In this document: piece after piece, positions 50,600-62,813 of the stretch
Layout: the number at the start of each line of letters is the position of its first letter
How positions within the stretch are numbered: position 1 is the first letter of the stretch
Origin: Plazaster borealis
Lineage: Eukaryota; Echinodermata; Asteroidea; Forcipulatida; Labidiasteridae
DNA: 64,000 nt
Direction: 5' to 3'
Assembly (NCBI GenBank): GCA_021014325.1
Contig: CM037459.1
Coordinates: forward strand, 1,178,001-1,242,000
Translations under genes and position numbers: made by a program
The notes under the pieces: model-generated
Databases searched by the model: none
The model's input: only the letters and a program-made list of their open reading frames with translations
What the model was told of the DNA's origin: nothing

Positions 50600-52307
50600 A
50601 TTTCCAACACCCCATAAACGCCATGACCTTCAAATCTTTGATTTACTGAAAAAAAGTTGTTGGTTTAAATTTTATTCGAAAGACTTGGCGCAATACTTTC
50701 TTACTACTTAATTTGATGCACCTCAACGGACTGCTCTCACTTCGCTCGGCTCCACCGGTCTTTCCCCTTTTGGTTCAGGCACTGGGAACCAGCGGGGTGC
50801 ACTGCCCAAATTCGTGCGCCAAACTATAGTATGCCCTGATAATTTTGAAAATGCAACTAATAATATTGTGTAATTATGACAGATTATCACAACCTGGGGT
50901 TCTTTCCTCCAACTTTTGAGGGGATTTGATAGGCTTTAAAGTTGGTCCTATTATTTGGCTTAGGAAGTGGAGGGTGCTTCATGAAAATTGGCAGCAAGTC
51001 GCGTGTTACTTTCTGGGGTAATTAGCAAACATTCCAAACGGCTGACCTGTATTATTAATCAATGTTTTTCTTCAATTCTGTTACACTGTTGTATGTTGTT
51101 ACTCAATATAATCAATGTTTATCAGAATGCTGTTAATCAATGTAATCAATCAATTATTCAATACTGTTTTATCAATGTCCGATTAATCAATGATCAATGC
51201 TCTCAAACAGTGTTACTTTTTCATTACATTGACATGGAATAATATATATTAATTAACCCTGTGCACTCCGAAAGTGGCTTACAACTGGAGTATGCTGATT
51301 AGTTTAGACTTGTCAAATCATACAGCAAGGCTCTATTTTTATTGTCAAATATAAGGCCAGCAAATAGTTCTGAACGGCCATGAAGATTCAAGTACTTAAT
51401 GAAACCGGATTAATCCTTTTTCAAGGCCAGTAAAAGAAGAACAAAAAAGATGTAAGTGATAAAAGTAAGACGGATCTAAGACAAGGTCACGAGGTTAAGA
51501 AGCACCACGTGAGATTCTTCTTTAAGGATTAATAGCCAATCACGAACGTTTTAGTCTTGTCATGAGTTCAGTCAATTTAGACACGTCTTGTGTTTAGTCA
51601 AGTGCGTATAATACATTTGTAATGGATGCCACGTATGTACAATTATCAACGATGCCTGTGTTTGTGTAACGGGCAGAAAATGCTGGGTTCTGCAGCAGAT
51701 TCAACATTTTAATGAAGGTGCAGCTTTTTTGAGAACATGAGTAGCGTCCATTTTAAAATGCAACCAGTGAAATGATGAATCCTGCATTCCAATGCAGTCA
51801 TTTTTAGGGTTTTTAAAGCTTTTTTTAAAGCTTTGAACAGCTGCATCAATTTGTGGATTTTTCCTTTAGCCGCTCTTAGGCAATGAGTAGACGACCAGAT
51901 CCTGAAGATGACGGCATTTCAGAGGAAAGGAGTTTTAGTATAAAGGCCTATGCATTCAATATTACGCTCTTTAGATATGATACAGCATGTAAAACTCCGC
52001 TCCAATCCAACCAAATAAAAGATATGGGATAAAGACTACATTGTGGCTTTAAACCAGGCCTCCATCTTGCCATGCACGCCTTCTGTCCTTGAAAAACGCA
52101 GTTTCCGGTTATTGAAGAACCAACCCTTACAATTTCCCTAAAAGAAAAAGTACGCAAGTCTGCCCGCCTTCTCGAGGGAGCGATGCTACCTTTGTCTTTT
52201 GAGAAATTGCATTATGGCGTTGAGGAATGGGAAAGTGTCTGGAAATATTGAATGGGCACAAGGACATGACCATGGCAACATATATCTTTGCCTCCAAGCA
52301 TTGCCTT
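50600..52307. other. Unassigned sequence
   Basis: No exon or element recognised. 'atcaatg' is frequent at 51055-51200, apparently by chance or an old repeat. Confidence 0.45.
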
Positions 52308-52537
52308 CACTGTAAAAACTGGGGAGTTAAAATGTACACCATGGGTGCTGTCTTATATAGATACAGAAGAGAGAATCAAAATTAACATCATAGGGTGTTA
52401 ACATAACACCAATATAATTGTCTTGGTAAAAATGAGTGTTATTTTAACACCCTATGGTGTACATTTGGATTCTCTGTTCGGTATATATATGTAACAACAC
52501 TCATGGTGTCAATTTTAACAACCCAGTTTTTGCAGTG
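52308..52537. mobile_element. CACTA-type (EnSpm-like) MITE
   Basis: CACTGTAAAAACTGGG at the left and CCCAGTTTTTGCAGTG at the right. Inside are further inverted pairs ('gttaaaatgtacaccatggg' against 'ccctatggtgtacatt', 'taacataacacc'). CACTG ends are typical of animal EnSpm/CACTA elements. The 3-bp flanks do not match, so a target duplication is not visible. Confidence 0.8.
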
Positions 52538-55500
52538 TGGTGTTTCACTAGAAATGTTTTGTTGAATTGTGACCATAATGAGTATTGATATCTAAACGTA
52601 TCTGTTTGTCCAGTTTTTACAAAAAAATTAAACCTCAATTTATTGCATGCAGTGTAACAGTGATCAAAGTCTGCAAAAGAGAATAACACTGGAAATCAAC
52701 ATACACAAAAACACTATATTATATTTTTTTACAACGCATCTGCATACTATACAAGTTATTATTGTAAACGCGTGCATGTATTCTAATGTTCTAAAGCAAA
52801 TTTATTTTGCAGTTTTGAACTCCCACTAAAAAACCTAAATGTTTTTATCATAGCTGAAATCAGCTTTACAAATTGTGAAGGTTTTAACAAGGTTATCATA
52901 CTAAAGAAAAGGCTGATATAAAGGACTATAAATAAATACTCGAAGTTGTTTTCTTAATCACCATCAAAATCAATATCTGTTATGATATATACCCATATGA
53001 TCGGTGATATATGTGCATAATCTTAGGCCAATTTGAGCGCACCGGCTGCGATCACAGTCTGTGATAATTATTAAAATTGATGTCTATTTAACTGTAACAT
53101 GACGGCGTGGACCTTGCCTATTGGTTCTGCTGACTGGCATTCATGACAAAAGTCCACGTTGTAAAATGAGCGCGTGCAAAGGTATAGAGCACATTATGAT
53201 GTATCACGTGTAGCATACAACTGTTATCTGCGATAGTTGGAGAAGAACAATTTTGTTTGAAGCATAGCCAACGATAACATCGAAATGGGTTTTAGGAAAT
53301 GACACCTTTGACTGATGGGAGGCATTTTGCATGCGACTTAAGGTAAGACAAAATATTATAATGTTGTCATGATTTGCGGGATGAGAAAATAAAAACTAGA
53401 GTGTTGAGCTGTTCGGCTCATTTATCGACAAACCAACGACAAATAACAGACAGTGGATATAATAAGCTCACATTGCATTATAAGAGCGAGCCACTTGTCC
53501 AATAGTACTGGTATGTTCATCTGTATAGGCCCTACAATAAAAAAAACCCCAGCATCATACGAATTTATAACTCTGTATAATTGACAACATTTTAAATACG
53601 CCACGTTGAAGGCTCTTCATTAAACGTTTTTAAATAAAGCGAAACCATTTTTTTTACAAAACAATAAAACGTAAATAAAATATCAATCATCAATATTTAA
53701 TGATCCCGAAATCGGCGACTAAAAGCTACTTTCACGCACAATCTTGAAAAGTGAAATTTGTTGATTGTGGTATTTTATCATACTCTCTTTGTTTTTATGG
53801 TTCTAGTTCTTTTTGTTGTTTAATTTTTAATTGTTTGGTGTATTATTCCATGATTTACAAAAACATGAGTTGACTCTTTGAATCAGTTGAATCAACTTTG
53901 ATAACACAACAGCTATTCCTTAATTGAAGAGACAAAGGGTTCAAATGAATACGTATCTGACTGCTGGTGTCACTGACGAATCAATATTACTGAATCTTTG
54001 CACTGTTGGGGTAAGATTAAAATCTCTCTCTACATAATTTGTTTCCTCATAAAAAGACATACGCCGTCTCATAGCTTGAGTTAATGATACCGTGGGGGAA
54101 GTTGTAGGCCTATTATACCGGAATACGAATATCGACGTTTCGATTGGGAAACCTCTCGTCGTCTGCAATGTCAACAGATTAGACGGCGGTAATAGAAGGG
54201 AAGCAATTGATAAATTCCAAACGGAGTCTGAACAAATTTTAAGTTCATACCAGTAAAAAAAGCCTGAGAAACATCGAGGGTATAGCATTTTACAGATCAC
54301 CTTTAATCTTGGTTCATTTCGATTGCATCATCAATCAGAGTTAGCAGATTATGTGAACAATGCATAACATATTCACCTTTTTTAAATTGCGAAGTGGATA
54401 AATATTGTCGAAATCTTTACAAATTGTGTTCATCTAGAACTAGGGGAGTTGAATGAACTTGCTCTTCCTAATAACATTGATGTACATTTTATCAGTAGCT
54501 TATGAAGAATGATAACGGCTGGTAATCCATAAAACTATTTGGCGTTTTCTCAAATGAATATTGTCAAATTGCCGATTTCGCAGACTTGGTACTTTCGTTA
54601 CGTTCAAGGTTCATGGTTATAATATTTTCCATAATGACAATATAAATTAAAGAAGATGAAATACAAGATTACAATTTTACTAATTTAAAATAGATTTGAA
54701 TAAATAAATGCCCAACAAATTTCATTTCATTTCGATGAAATGAGTAAGAAATCTATATGAGGAGGAGCTCAATTTTGATTTTAAAAAAATCGGAAGAGAG
54801 CAACAAAAATATATAGAATAGTCCCTTGTTTGTGGTTACTGCAGTGTTGGGTTTTAAAAATGTCGACATTGCCTTCTTAGTTTCAACCACAAGTTATAAT
54901 TATTGCTAACGTAGAGGGTCAGGGAAGCCACGACGTGGCTGTAAGGAGAGTTTTGTACTTTGTGTACGATATTTTATTGAGTTAAAAAAAAAAAAAAATG
55001 TATGGAGCATTACAATAAGATTTCGGCTGCATGGTAAGTCGACCAACCTTGACGAAAAACAACAATAGATATTTTATAATTTGGCAGGGGTCCTTTGTGT
55101 GTCCTATATATGTGGGTTTGCAGCAAAATAACAACACCATCGGGAAATTATACAGCTATAAAAATGTTTACGGAAGTCATGACTGTAAACTCATGCAACA
55201 ATCTGTAAAATAAACGATGAACCTATATGATAAATTTATGTTGGACTGACACCATATTTTGCATAAAATGAAATACATCTAATAAAAGTCCGTACGAATA
55301 CATTTATAATGTTGAAAGGTTTTTTTCTATGAGGTATTTTTGCAGAGCCACTTACATTTCATGAGAATAAAAACGTAATTGAACCAGGTCAGGCATTTTC
55401 AGGTCAATCTTCCCCATTGAGTGAACAAATTTAAATTACAAACTTTCCTTTGTTCCATACATTAGTATAAAATTGAAACAGATTCAAGTAACTTCAGAAA

Positions 55501-55903
55501 TTCAAGGCAATTCAAGATAAAACCCTTGACGTGCAATGTACCATGAATTATGAGCGAAGTAAATGTAATTTAATAACATGTAGTAATATAACGGAAACCT
55601 ATTTTAACTTTTTTGGGGCATACCAATTAGTTGAATAATAAATATATAAAAACCTTCTAGATCTTTCGATGATCTTAATGCTTTACAACTGAGACAGGAA
55701 GCCAACGCTTCAGTTTTATGACTTGGTTGTAACATTAAAAGATTATCACATTATTGTACCCTCATCCTCTATTGTTTAATGAACACAACAAGTGAACATT
55801 ATACTAAATTAACAGTCACGTTGTAGTGAAACAAAGAAAACGGTTTTTGTTTTTTGAGGGATTTGTACGTAAGCGCCTAAGCGCCAACAAAAGATAAATT
55901 TTC
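52538..55903. other. Unassigned sequence
   Basis: A long AT-rich stretch with no exon, RNA gene or element that I can support. The longest frame (minus 53941-54300, 119 codons) has no known domain. Confidence 0.45.
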
Positions 55904-55980
55904 AATCCGTTATTACGGATTTACAACCTGTTATTACGGATTCACAATCCGTTATAACGGATTAACAACCTGTTATTAAG
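55904..55980. repeat. 21-bp repeats with TCCGTTATAACGGA palindromes
   Basis: Four consecutive 21-bp units starting at 55904, 55925, 55946 and 55967 (the last truncated). Units 1 and 3 read AATCCGTTATTACGGATTTAC and AATCCGTTATAACGGATTAAC; units 2 and 4 begin AACCTGTTATTA, so two types alternate. Confidence 0.85.
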
Positions 55981-56146
55981 GGAATAAAAGAGTAGGCGAC
56001 GAGTTCTTAAACGGCCGTTTAAAACCGGCAGGGTCGTGGCCGTGTGATAAAGGCCCGAGCCGAAGGCGAGGGCCTTTATCGCACGGCCACGACCCTGCAA
56101 GGTTTTAAACGGCCGTTTAAGAACGAGTCACTACTCTTTTATTCCC
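55980..56146. mobile_element. 167-bp near-perfect palindrome
   Basis: Starts GGGAATAAAAGAGTAG and ends CTACTCTTTTATTCCC. Each arm continues through 'cgagttcttaaacggccgtt', then 'gcagggtcgtggccgtg' and 'tgataaaggccc', around the centre 'gagccgaaggcgag'. The arms contain the self-complementary AAACGGCCGTTT. The interior is CpG-rich. No coding capacity; a fold-back MITE. Confidence 0.88.
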
Positions 56147-56246
56147 ATTCATAAATGTATATGTCAGACTGTTCTTTGAGGGTTTGGTTATGTACCGGTG
56201 TCATCTTAAAATTAGTCAGAACTCCAATTAAAACTAAATATCTGTT

Positions 56247-56460
56247 CCGTTTTAAAGGTAGGGTCATACTTGGGTAATGACCCCGAAAAATTGTGTAATT
56301 TCTATCCCAAAACCTCCTTGTTATACAGATAGTAATGGTAGTAAGCATCCCGTGAAATTATTTCGTGTGAAATTTCCCCGTTGATCAGAAATCGATACAA
56401 ACATTTTAATCCGAGAAACGATTCATGCATGTATCGTTTCTCAAATTTCTAAATGTTGGT
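56247..56460 (+). mobile_element. Possible TTAA-AGG element, left end
   Basis: TTTTAAAGGTAGGGTCATAC plus TTGGGTAATGACC, with 'gagaaacgattcatgcatg' and 'tcgtttctc' forming a small hairpin as in families 1-3. The right terminus is not found. Confidence 0.4.
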
Positions 56461-57279
56461 GTCCGTTCGCGATGCTGCAACAGAGATACGATTGGTACCC
56501 GCTGTCACCTCGCTAAATGTGGATGGATTCACGTTCTAGTGAAAATACAGTGACAGTTCGTTGCTGTTTTGTCAACAAGTAGACTCTGTATTAGGCTAAA
56601 ACTTCCACATGTGACTTTTTTGTGTCTTTCGTGATAATTCTTCAAATAAATCGGCATCATGCCTACCTTGACAAAAACCAAACGATGACCCAACTTTTGA
56701 AGTTTTTTTCCTTTCGAACCTCATTCGTTTGATTTGATTGTTTCTGAAGAGTTCGCACTGATGACAATATTTAAAAACAAATTTAAAACAACGTGTTCAT
56801 TAGAAATATTTTCAAATCTATTACATAATTGGAAATTTAACCAAAGAGCTACATATATTGATTCAACATGGAGGAATAAAATAGGACTAATTATTAACAA
56901 AAACCATTGCACAAACCGTGTTTACAAGTGCGCGTATTGAGTAATGATTTTTGGGGGTGTTGTATCTCTGCAGCTGTTCACCAATCAGCAAAGATTTTAA
57001 GTTAGCGTGAGGACAGCAAGAAGTATTCACTGCTAAAAACATTCGCATAAAAAATAAGACATGGTTCAATGCAATCAACTTGTAAATACATGATTCAAAG
57101 AAAAATAACATACTAATGCATTTATTGCAGTCTGTCAGTTGAATTGGGAGACGAATCCGGCACTATAGTTCCGGTGATGGGTACCGACAGTGAACCAAAA
57201 TGAAGCATTTTATATTGAAGTATCATATTCCCCCAAAATGTTCCACCTGGGGTTAAGTGAGAGGGTTATAGTGTACCAT

Positions 57280-57535
57280 CTGGGATTTACCTCTCTGGGA
57301 AAAACCTCTTGGGTCAGAATTGACCCGGATTCCGGGTTCCAATGGGCCTGACTCATTTCTGGGTCAGGCTGACCAGGAAAATGGTTTCAAAAATGGGAAT
57401 TTAACTCGGATTCGGAGTCAGTTTGACCCATTTCTGGGTCACTTTGACACAGAGTCCGGGTCATACTGACCCGGACTAATGGGTCAGGCCCCACGGAACT
57501 CGGATTGGAGTCAATTCTGACCCGGAGGTTTTTAG
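57280..57535. repeat. GGGTCA/TGACCC palindrome repeat, copy 2
   Basis: At least eight half-sites of GGGTCA or TGACCC. Two form perfect GGTCAnnnTGACC palindromes: 57362-57374 (spacer GGC) and 57459-57471 (spacer TAC). 'gggtcagaattgacccgg' near 57312 recurs from 32.47 kb. The outer parts are inverted relative to each other. Confidence 0.7.
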
Positions 57536-58224
57536 ACTGAAAGTGAGTATTGACGATGAAATTTACACGAAGCAGTCAAACAAACAGACCTTCGAGACGA
57601 TAAGCTGATGAGGTTCCATGTTAATACAACAAATCTTCATCTCTATATTCCTTGAATTTCCAGTTCTCCTAAAAGCACCTCACTAAAAACGGGTAAAGAT
57701 CAGCATACTTAAACCAAATTGGCCGTTTTATTTGTCTGTCAATCAAACTCAAATTGAAGGTTGGCTCATTATTTTATTTACAAATCGGCCTCGTTGGATT
57801 AATGGCAGTTTACCCCGGTTTGAAGCATTAATGCTAGTTGTAACGCACCGCTCTGTATTCCTCCGCAAGCACTATCAATCAACAATGCTTCACTTTTTAT
57901 GCTTCATAATTGTTATGCGATTTTCAAAAAACCGATTATCTTTTCTATATAATCAAATGAACTCTTTTTGTTTTACAAACACTTTCAACAAAATGCCGTC
58001 ATTATTATTTAAAAAAATTGTGTGCAAACTGGTTACCGGTTTCTGTGTTCTTCTAAATTATAGTTCATCAGAATAGCGGCTGCATGAACAAATTTTGATC
58101 AAAGAACAGTGATCCAATAAAAATGACATACAAAATTCAGTCTGTAATTCCACGAGTTGACTTTTAAAAACGGTAAAATTGTAAATTTGGAAAATACACT
58201 TGTCTTTAAAATACTCCCGTAAGG
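57536..58224. other. Unassigned sequence
   Basis: The plus frame 57732-58076 (114 codons) has no recognisable domain and no splice context. Confidence 0.4.
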
Positions 58225-58592
58225 TCTACACATATATGAATGTTAAAGAGTGTAAATATTGGTAAGATCGAAAAATAAAAATATATTGACTGATTTGCAC
58301 ATAACTTACATGTTATAAAGATGGTCATGGTGGAAAACTTCCCCGAAAACATTTTTGCCTGAAATGCTCGGTTTTTGAGAAATGAGTAAAACAATTTGTT
58401 TTTATCTCGCGAGTCCGAAAACCGATGCCTAAAAACAGTGAAAAAAATGAGGCAGTTGTCGTATTTTTTACTTTTAACTCATGACTCCGTTGACTGATTG
58501 CAGTAAGCTTAAGCTGTCATGCATATTTTGGGTCACACAAAATGTGGATATTTGTCTTTGTCAATTACCAAGTTTGGCCGCGTGCTTTAATC
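58225..58592 (+). mobile_element. MITE-like repeat family 3, copy 2
   Basis: Diverged copy of 6095-6445 in the same orientation (gatttgcacat, ataaagatggtcatggtggaa, aaatgagtaaaacaatttg, ctcatgactccg, 'tgtctttgtcaattaccaa'). Confidence 0.65.
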
Positions 58593-58689
58593 ATTATTGG
58601 GTATTTAATTCACTCCTACAATGTTACATCAAAGCTTTTTCGAAAACCACACTTTCTTATAGATGAAATGGTTCAGTCATAAACTGACA

Positions 58690-59095
58690 AATAATTAAAT
58701 CCCTGGTCTTATATCTTTGGTAATTACTCCAAAAATTAATGACCTTAAAAACTTACTTGTTAAGGAGCAATGTAGCTGTTGATCATGTATAACATGTTGA
58801 GAAAAAGTTCCTTCTATAAGGAATGTCGTTATAAGGGAGGGGGATTCAAAAATATTTCAATCTGAGAAACGTTTCTGCATGAAACGTTTTTCAGATTGTG
58901 TTTTCCAATTACGGATTATTCTTCCTGCGTGGACATAAACTGCAGTCAAGATTTTCAGCAATATCTCAAAAACGCTACCACCTTTTGAAATGAAATTTTC
59001 ACAGGTTATAGTTTTATTGTATAATCTACATTTATATAGGATTAAAACAATTGAACGTTTCCGAAAACCAAAAGCATACTTTGCCTTTAAAATAG
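58690..59095 (-). mobile_element. MITE family 2, copy 4 (reverse, decayed)
   Basis: Contains 'ggattattcttcctgcgtgg', 'atctcaaaaacgctaccacc', 'gaaattttcacaggtta'. The ends have lost the canonical terminus ('ctttggtaattactcc' on the left, 'tttgcctttaaaa' on the right). Confidence 0.75.
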
Positions 59096-59109
59096 TCTAA
59101 ATTTGGTCT

Positions 59110-59410
59110 CTAGCTGTTGATCATGTATAACATGGTGAGAAACAATTCCCTTTTAAGGAATGTGGTTTTAGAGAGAGGGATTCAAAAACATTTCAATCTG
59201 AGAAAGTTTCTGCATGAAACGTTTCTCAGTTTGTGTATTCCAACTACTACGGATTATTCTTCCTGCGTGGACATAAACTGCAGTCCAGATTTTCAGCAAT
59301 ATCTCAAAAACGCTACCACCTTTTGAAATGAAATTTTCACAGGTTAGTTTTATTGTATATCTACATTTATATAGGATTAAAACAATCGAACGCATATTTT
59401 GCCTTTAAAA
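59110..59410 (-). mobile_element. MITE family 2, copy 5 (tandem partner of copy 4)
   Basis: Repeats 58770-59095 almost base for base (agctgttgatcatgtataac, gattcaaaaa.atttcaatctg, the same inner body) and ends 'catattttgcctttaaaa'. It is more like copy 4 than any other copy, so it arose by local duplication rather than new insertion. Confidence 0.78.
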
Positions 59411-59825
59411 TTGTCAAAATTTTGTCTTTAGAAGAAAAATAATATATATATACATTAGTGATTACCATCATAATCCATTAGGCAAATGAATCAAAGCACA
59501 AGTGATCAATCAATGTCATCTAAGACTAATATAGTTTACAACTTGTCACTGAAATGCAAACATAAGCAAACAAACCACAGATGATGAGATGCCCACTCTA
59601 GCTGTTTTGACAAATGATCGGACAAATTTAAAGATGTGAAATTTATTGGCGCGTATATAGAGCTAGAAATATATCGACGTGTAAATCTCGCTAGTATTTA
59701 TAATAGAGATTGCCTGGACCTGCATGGTTGACAATCTTAGCCCCGTGTGACCTTGGTGTGACACTTTCCGTATTCATTGTTTAGCGTGCATGAAGAACCA
59801 AACTGGCGCACAAACTAACAGATCG

Positions 59826-60087
59826 GGGCCCAATTTCAAGGCTCTGCATGCTTACCGTAAGCAAAGAATCGGCACTTACGGAAGCAGGGAATTCTGCGCT
59901 TACGTCAAGCGTATTCCACGGGTTATTAACAGTGAATTTGCGCTTGTGCACGTGCGTACTCCACGTTACTAGGCGCTCTTCGCTCACACAGCTAGCTAGC
60001 GCAGAAATTCGGCACTTGCACAGTAAGCGGAGAATGGTGATCGTAAGCGCAGAATTCGGCGGTAAGCAGAGCCATGACACTGGGCCC
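59826..60087. mobile_element. Fold-back MITE of the GGGCCCAATTTCA type, copy 3
   Basis: GGGCCCAATTTCAAGGCTCT on the left and AGAGCCATGACACTGGGCCC on the right. The body matches copy 1 (21.7 kb) along most of its length. Reverse frames through it are not genes. Confidence 0.87.
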
Positions 60088-60629
60088 GGGTTTGTGGGGT
60101 CCTGCTACTGTTGTTCAATTAGTCCCTAAGACTCCGCAAGGGCCTGTCCGTAAGAACACTTTAACGTGTCCTGATGTCCGAATATGCCTCAAATTTTCTG
60201 GGACCTGGGAAAATTTGGTTGACCTGTTCACACTTGAATTGCTAATCCTGGAAAACTCCTGGGAAATAGCCATTTCATAGGAAATAGTTACCCCTGATTG
60301 GGAGTAGGGTTAAGTGAGATAACCCCGGGGCTAGCATGCTCGATGTGTATTTTCCCCAGGAAAATTGAATCAAGTCTGAAATGTATATGGGGTGGCAGTG
60401 GGGTTAAAATTCCCCAGAATTTCCTGTGGTTATATTTCATGGGATTTGGCTTAGAAAAGGGCTGGGGTGCACTTAAGTGCACCATGTTTATAGGGGACAT
60501 TTCTGGGCAATTAAAACTGTAGTTTCCTTTTGCATTTTTCATAAACAAGCCCCTTTTCAGCCCCCTCGTTTTTGCCTTTTACTGTTTAATCTGACGTGGA
60601 GGTAAAAATAAATACATTGACTGAGTGTA
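60088..60629. other. Unassigned sequence
   Basis: No feature recognised; the 60298-60522 frame on plus and its reverse shadow have no known domain. Confidence 0.4.
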
Positions 60630-60804
60630 CACTCTTAAAGTGCGAGATTTAAAACGTTAATCTATTATGGGATTTATAAAAAAATTAATCTAAACTATTA
60701 AAAATTAATCTTAAAAGATTTAAAAAAGCTAAAATTAACCATCAATTCGAAAACGAGTTTTAATCCCCCGACTGATTTAAAAAGGACGCTACAGTTATCG
60801 ACAA

Positions 60805-60944
60805 AGGACCAATCCGGTGATTGGCTTGCATCACGTGATGAGCATTTCGGGGAGCGGGATTTTCAACGACATCCGCCATCTTGTTTTACGAAGGGCGATC
60901 GTCCTTTTGTTCTAACGTTGCTTTAAGTTGCATATTATTTAAAG
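60805..60944 (+). promoter_or_regulatory. Promoter with CCAAT, E-box and YY1 motifs
   Basis: CCAAT at 60809-60813, ATTGG at 60820-60824, the palindromic E-box CACGTG at 60832-60837, and CCGCCATCTTG at 60873-60883, which is a YY1 site of the kind found at initiators of housekeeping genes. The start codon follows 62 bp after the YY1 site, so transcription may begin near 60880. Confidence 0.55.
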
Positions 60945-61020
60945 ATGGAGGATCAATTGCTCCTGTTTTTAAACACAACGCTTGGTGACAGGACAGCCAC
61001 CGTTCTTGAAATTTTTCAAG
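60945..61020 (+). CDS. First coding exon of an unidentified gene
   Basis: ATG at 60945 (context AAAG-ATG-G) opens 25 codons, MEDQLLLFLNTTLGDRTATV then LEIFQ plus one base, and ends CAAG|GTAAGT, a perfect donor at 61021. The peptide is acidic and hydrophobic at its start (LLLF) and is not a clear signal peptide. I do not recognise the family. A weak second exon may be 61195-61252 (acceptor TTCTTTGCCCAG, donor-like CA|GTGAAT), giving ANLQYYCTGLQIK in phase, but it is speculative. The remaining exons lie beyond what I can identify or outside the window. Confidence 0.5.
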
Positions 61021-62300
61021 GTAAGTAAATCTAGTTTTTATGTAGAAAAACGGTATGTTTTAGGCCGTTAAAAAGTTTCTTGACTAGCGTCGTTAGGCAT
61101 CGACTACAGTACCGTGATAGTACACATGGTACACACACAGTCAGGCTGTTTAAAAAAAAGGCGTGATTAAAAAATGTATTTGTTCTTTGCCCAGCTGCAA
61201 ATCTGCAATATTACTGCACTGGCTTGCAGATTAAGACATCTAATACGATTCAGTGAATGTTTAACTTCTCCAATTACTTACTAATTTCTTATCACTTATT
61301 GGCGTATTGCCATAGTAATTAGTCAAAGATAGGCCTAGTGTCGTCGTAAAACAACAAAAGTGAGATGATAATCACCAGTTTAGTCACACACACTCTACGC
61401 CCGTGTGTTTTACGTATACGCGCATCGCTTGATCACGCACACACGGTATACACGTACTGATGACAGTGAGTGTACTACTGTAGTTCTTCATCGAAAAACA
61501 AGTTGACATGTACATTACACACATTTCTGGTTCTTCATTGAAAATGTAATACATTGTATCTTTAACTTACAAGATATACTTTAGCCATAAATAACTCAAC
61601 ATCTAGCTGATGTGGCTACTGTATTAACTAGACGAGTACGTCCAACGCTAGCGCTATGCCTAACTTGCTTAACACGATAATTATAGGGGGTGGGGCTAGA
61701 TTAAATACCTAATTTTCTAATTTCCACAAAAAGCAAGAACAGATACACAACATTATCATGTCAATTTTGTTTTTCCTTCATTCATAACGAATGGTTTATT
61801 CCGTGCATCGCAGACGAAAGCTGAACTGAAAATGATTTGCAGAAACAATGATGTACAGTAAAAAACAAAAAATAGACACAGAACTTGGTCGTTTACTTGG
61901 TCGTGAAACGACCGCTAGAGAACAAAACAATAACATGATTTAATCAAGTTTGTAAACAGCAAGGTCCAATTTCATAAAGCTGTAAAGCAACAAAAATCTG
62001 TTTAGCAACAAAAATCTGCTTAGCAAAAAATTGCAAGATGCAAAATTCATGCAAAATTCATCAAAACATTTCCTTACGACCAGAACAATACTTCCTCCCA
62101 TTTAATAACAGCAACTTTCAAACCTTGTCAAAATAAATCTCTATATTTGAATTACATCAGTTGTTCAAAACTTTCTATGTGTTCGGGTTGGACTACCCAA
62201 AAGTTTTGAACAGCTTTTTTGAATTCTTTGCCGCTTTCATCTATGGAGTGATGCCTCCCTCCAGGGTAAAGCCTCTGGTTCGATCTTTCGCAACCGCTGT
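61021..62300. other. Intron or unassigned sequence
   Basis: No secure exon. A decayed GGGCCCAATTTCA-type end ('ggtccaatttcataaagctg') is at about 61963. Confidence 0.4.
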
Positions 62301-62309
62301 TAAATCTGT

Positions 62310-62470
62310 TTAAAGGGAAAGTATACTTTTGGTTTTGGAAGTGTTCCATTGTGTTAATCCTATATAAGTTACGAGGTAAAAATAAAAATTAAATGTGCAC
62401 ATTTCAGTTAAAAAAGGTGTTCTAGTTTTTAAAAAAATACCGCTAAAAATCTGGAGCGGTTATCTATGAC
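62310..62470 (+). mobile_element. Decayed relative of MITE family 2
   Basis: 'taaagggaaagtatactttt', 'taatcctatataagttac', 'aaaaatctggagcggttat' follow the family-2 order, but with no intact terminus. Confidence 0.5.
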
Positions 62471-62588
62471 CATTTGCTGGTTGTGTAATCTGAGTTCCCA
62501 TGTCTGCACTTGTGTAGGACTGGTAGTAATACTTCTGCTCGGGTTGTACTGACTGCAACACTGCCTGGACTGGTCGTTTGCTGTGGGC

Positions 62589-62813
62589 CTAAAAACTGGT
62601 GGTGAAACTGTTTACATTGGATTCCATTCCCTGTGCAATGGCCCTTTCCTGGCTTTCGAGGCAGCTAAAGCAGACATGGTTCTCTTTAACAATGTTGAAT
62701 CCGTTGTCTAAACTTATCCTCTTAAGCTTGATACACGTCGCAAGTGTACGATCCATCGGATATAAGTCAAAACTATTGGTGTTTTTTCTCATTCTTAATT
62801 CAATCTTTCGCAC
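62589..62813 (-). pseudogene. Possible BEL/Pao-type Gag zinc-knuckle fragment
   Basis: The minus frame contains LKRISLDNGFNIVKENHVCF then SCLESQERA. The phrase (basic)-LSLDxxFxIVKExHxCFxCL is the usual lead-in and first half of the zinc knuckle in BEL/Pao Gag proteins. The second half (GHxxxxC) has been lost. In another minus frame further on, AVSTTRAEVLLPVLHKC resembles the start of the following protease-like part. A small dead piece. Confidence 0.35.

Noticed and set aside
61195..61252. Second exon for the gene starting at 60945
   Set aside because: The acceptor is good but the donor (CA|GTGAAT) is weak and the encoded stretch is not recognisable. Kept only as a remark in that entry.
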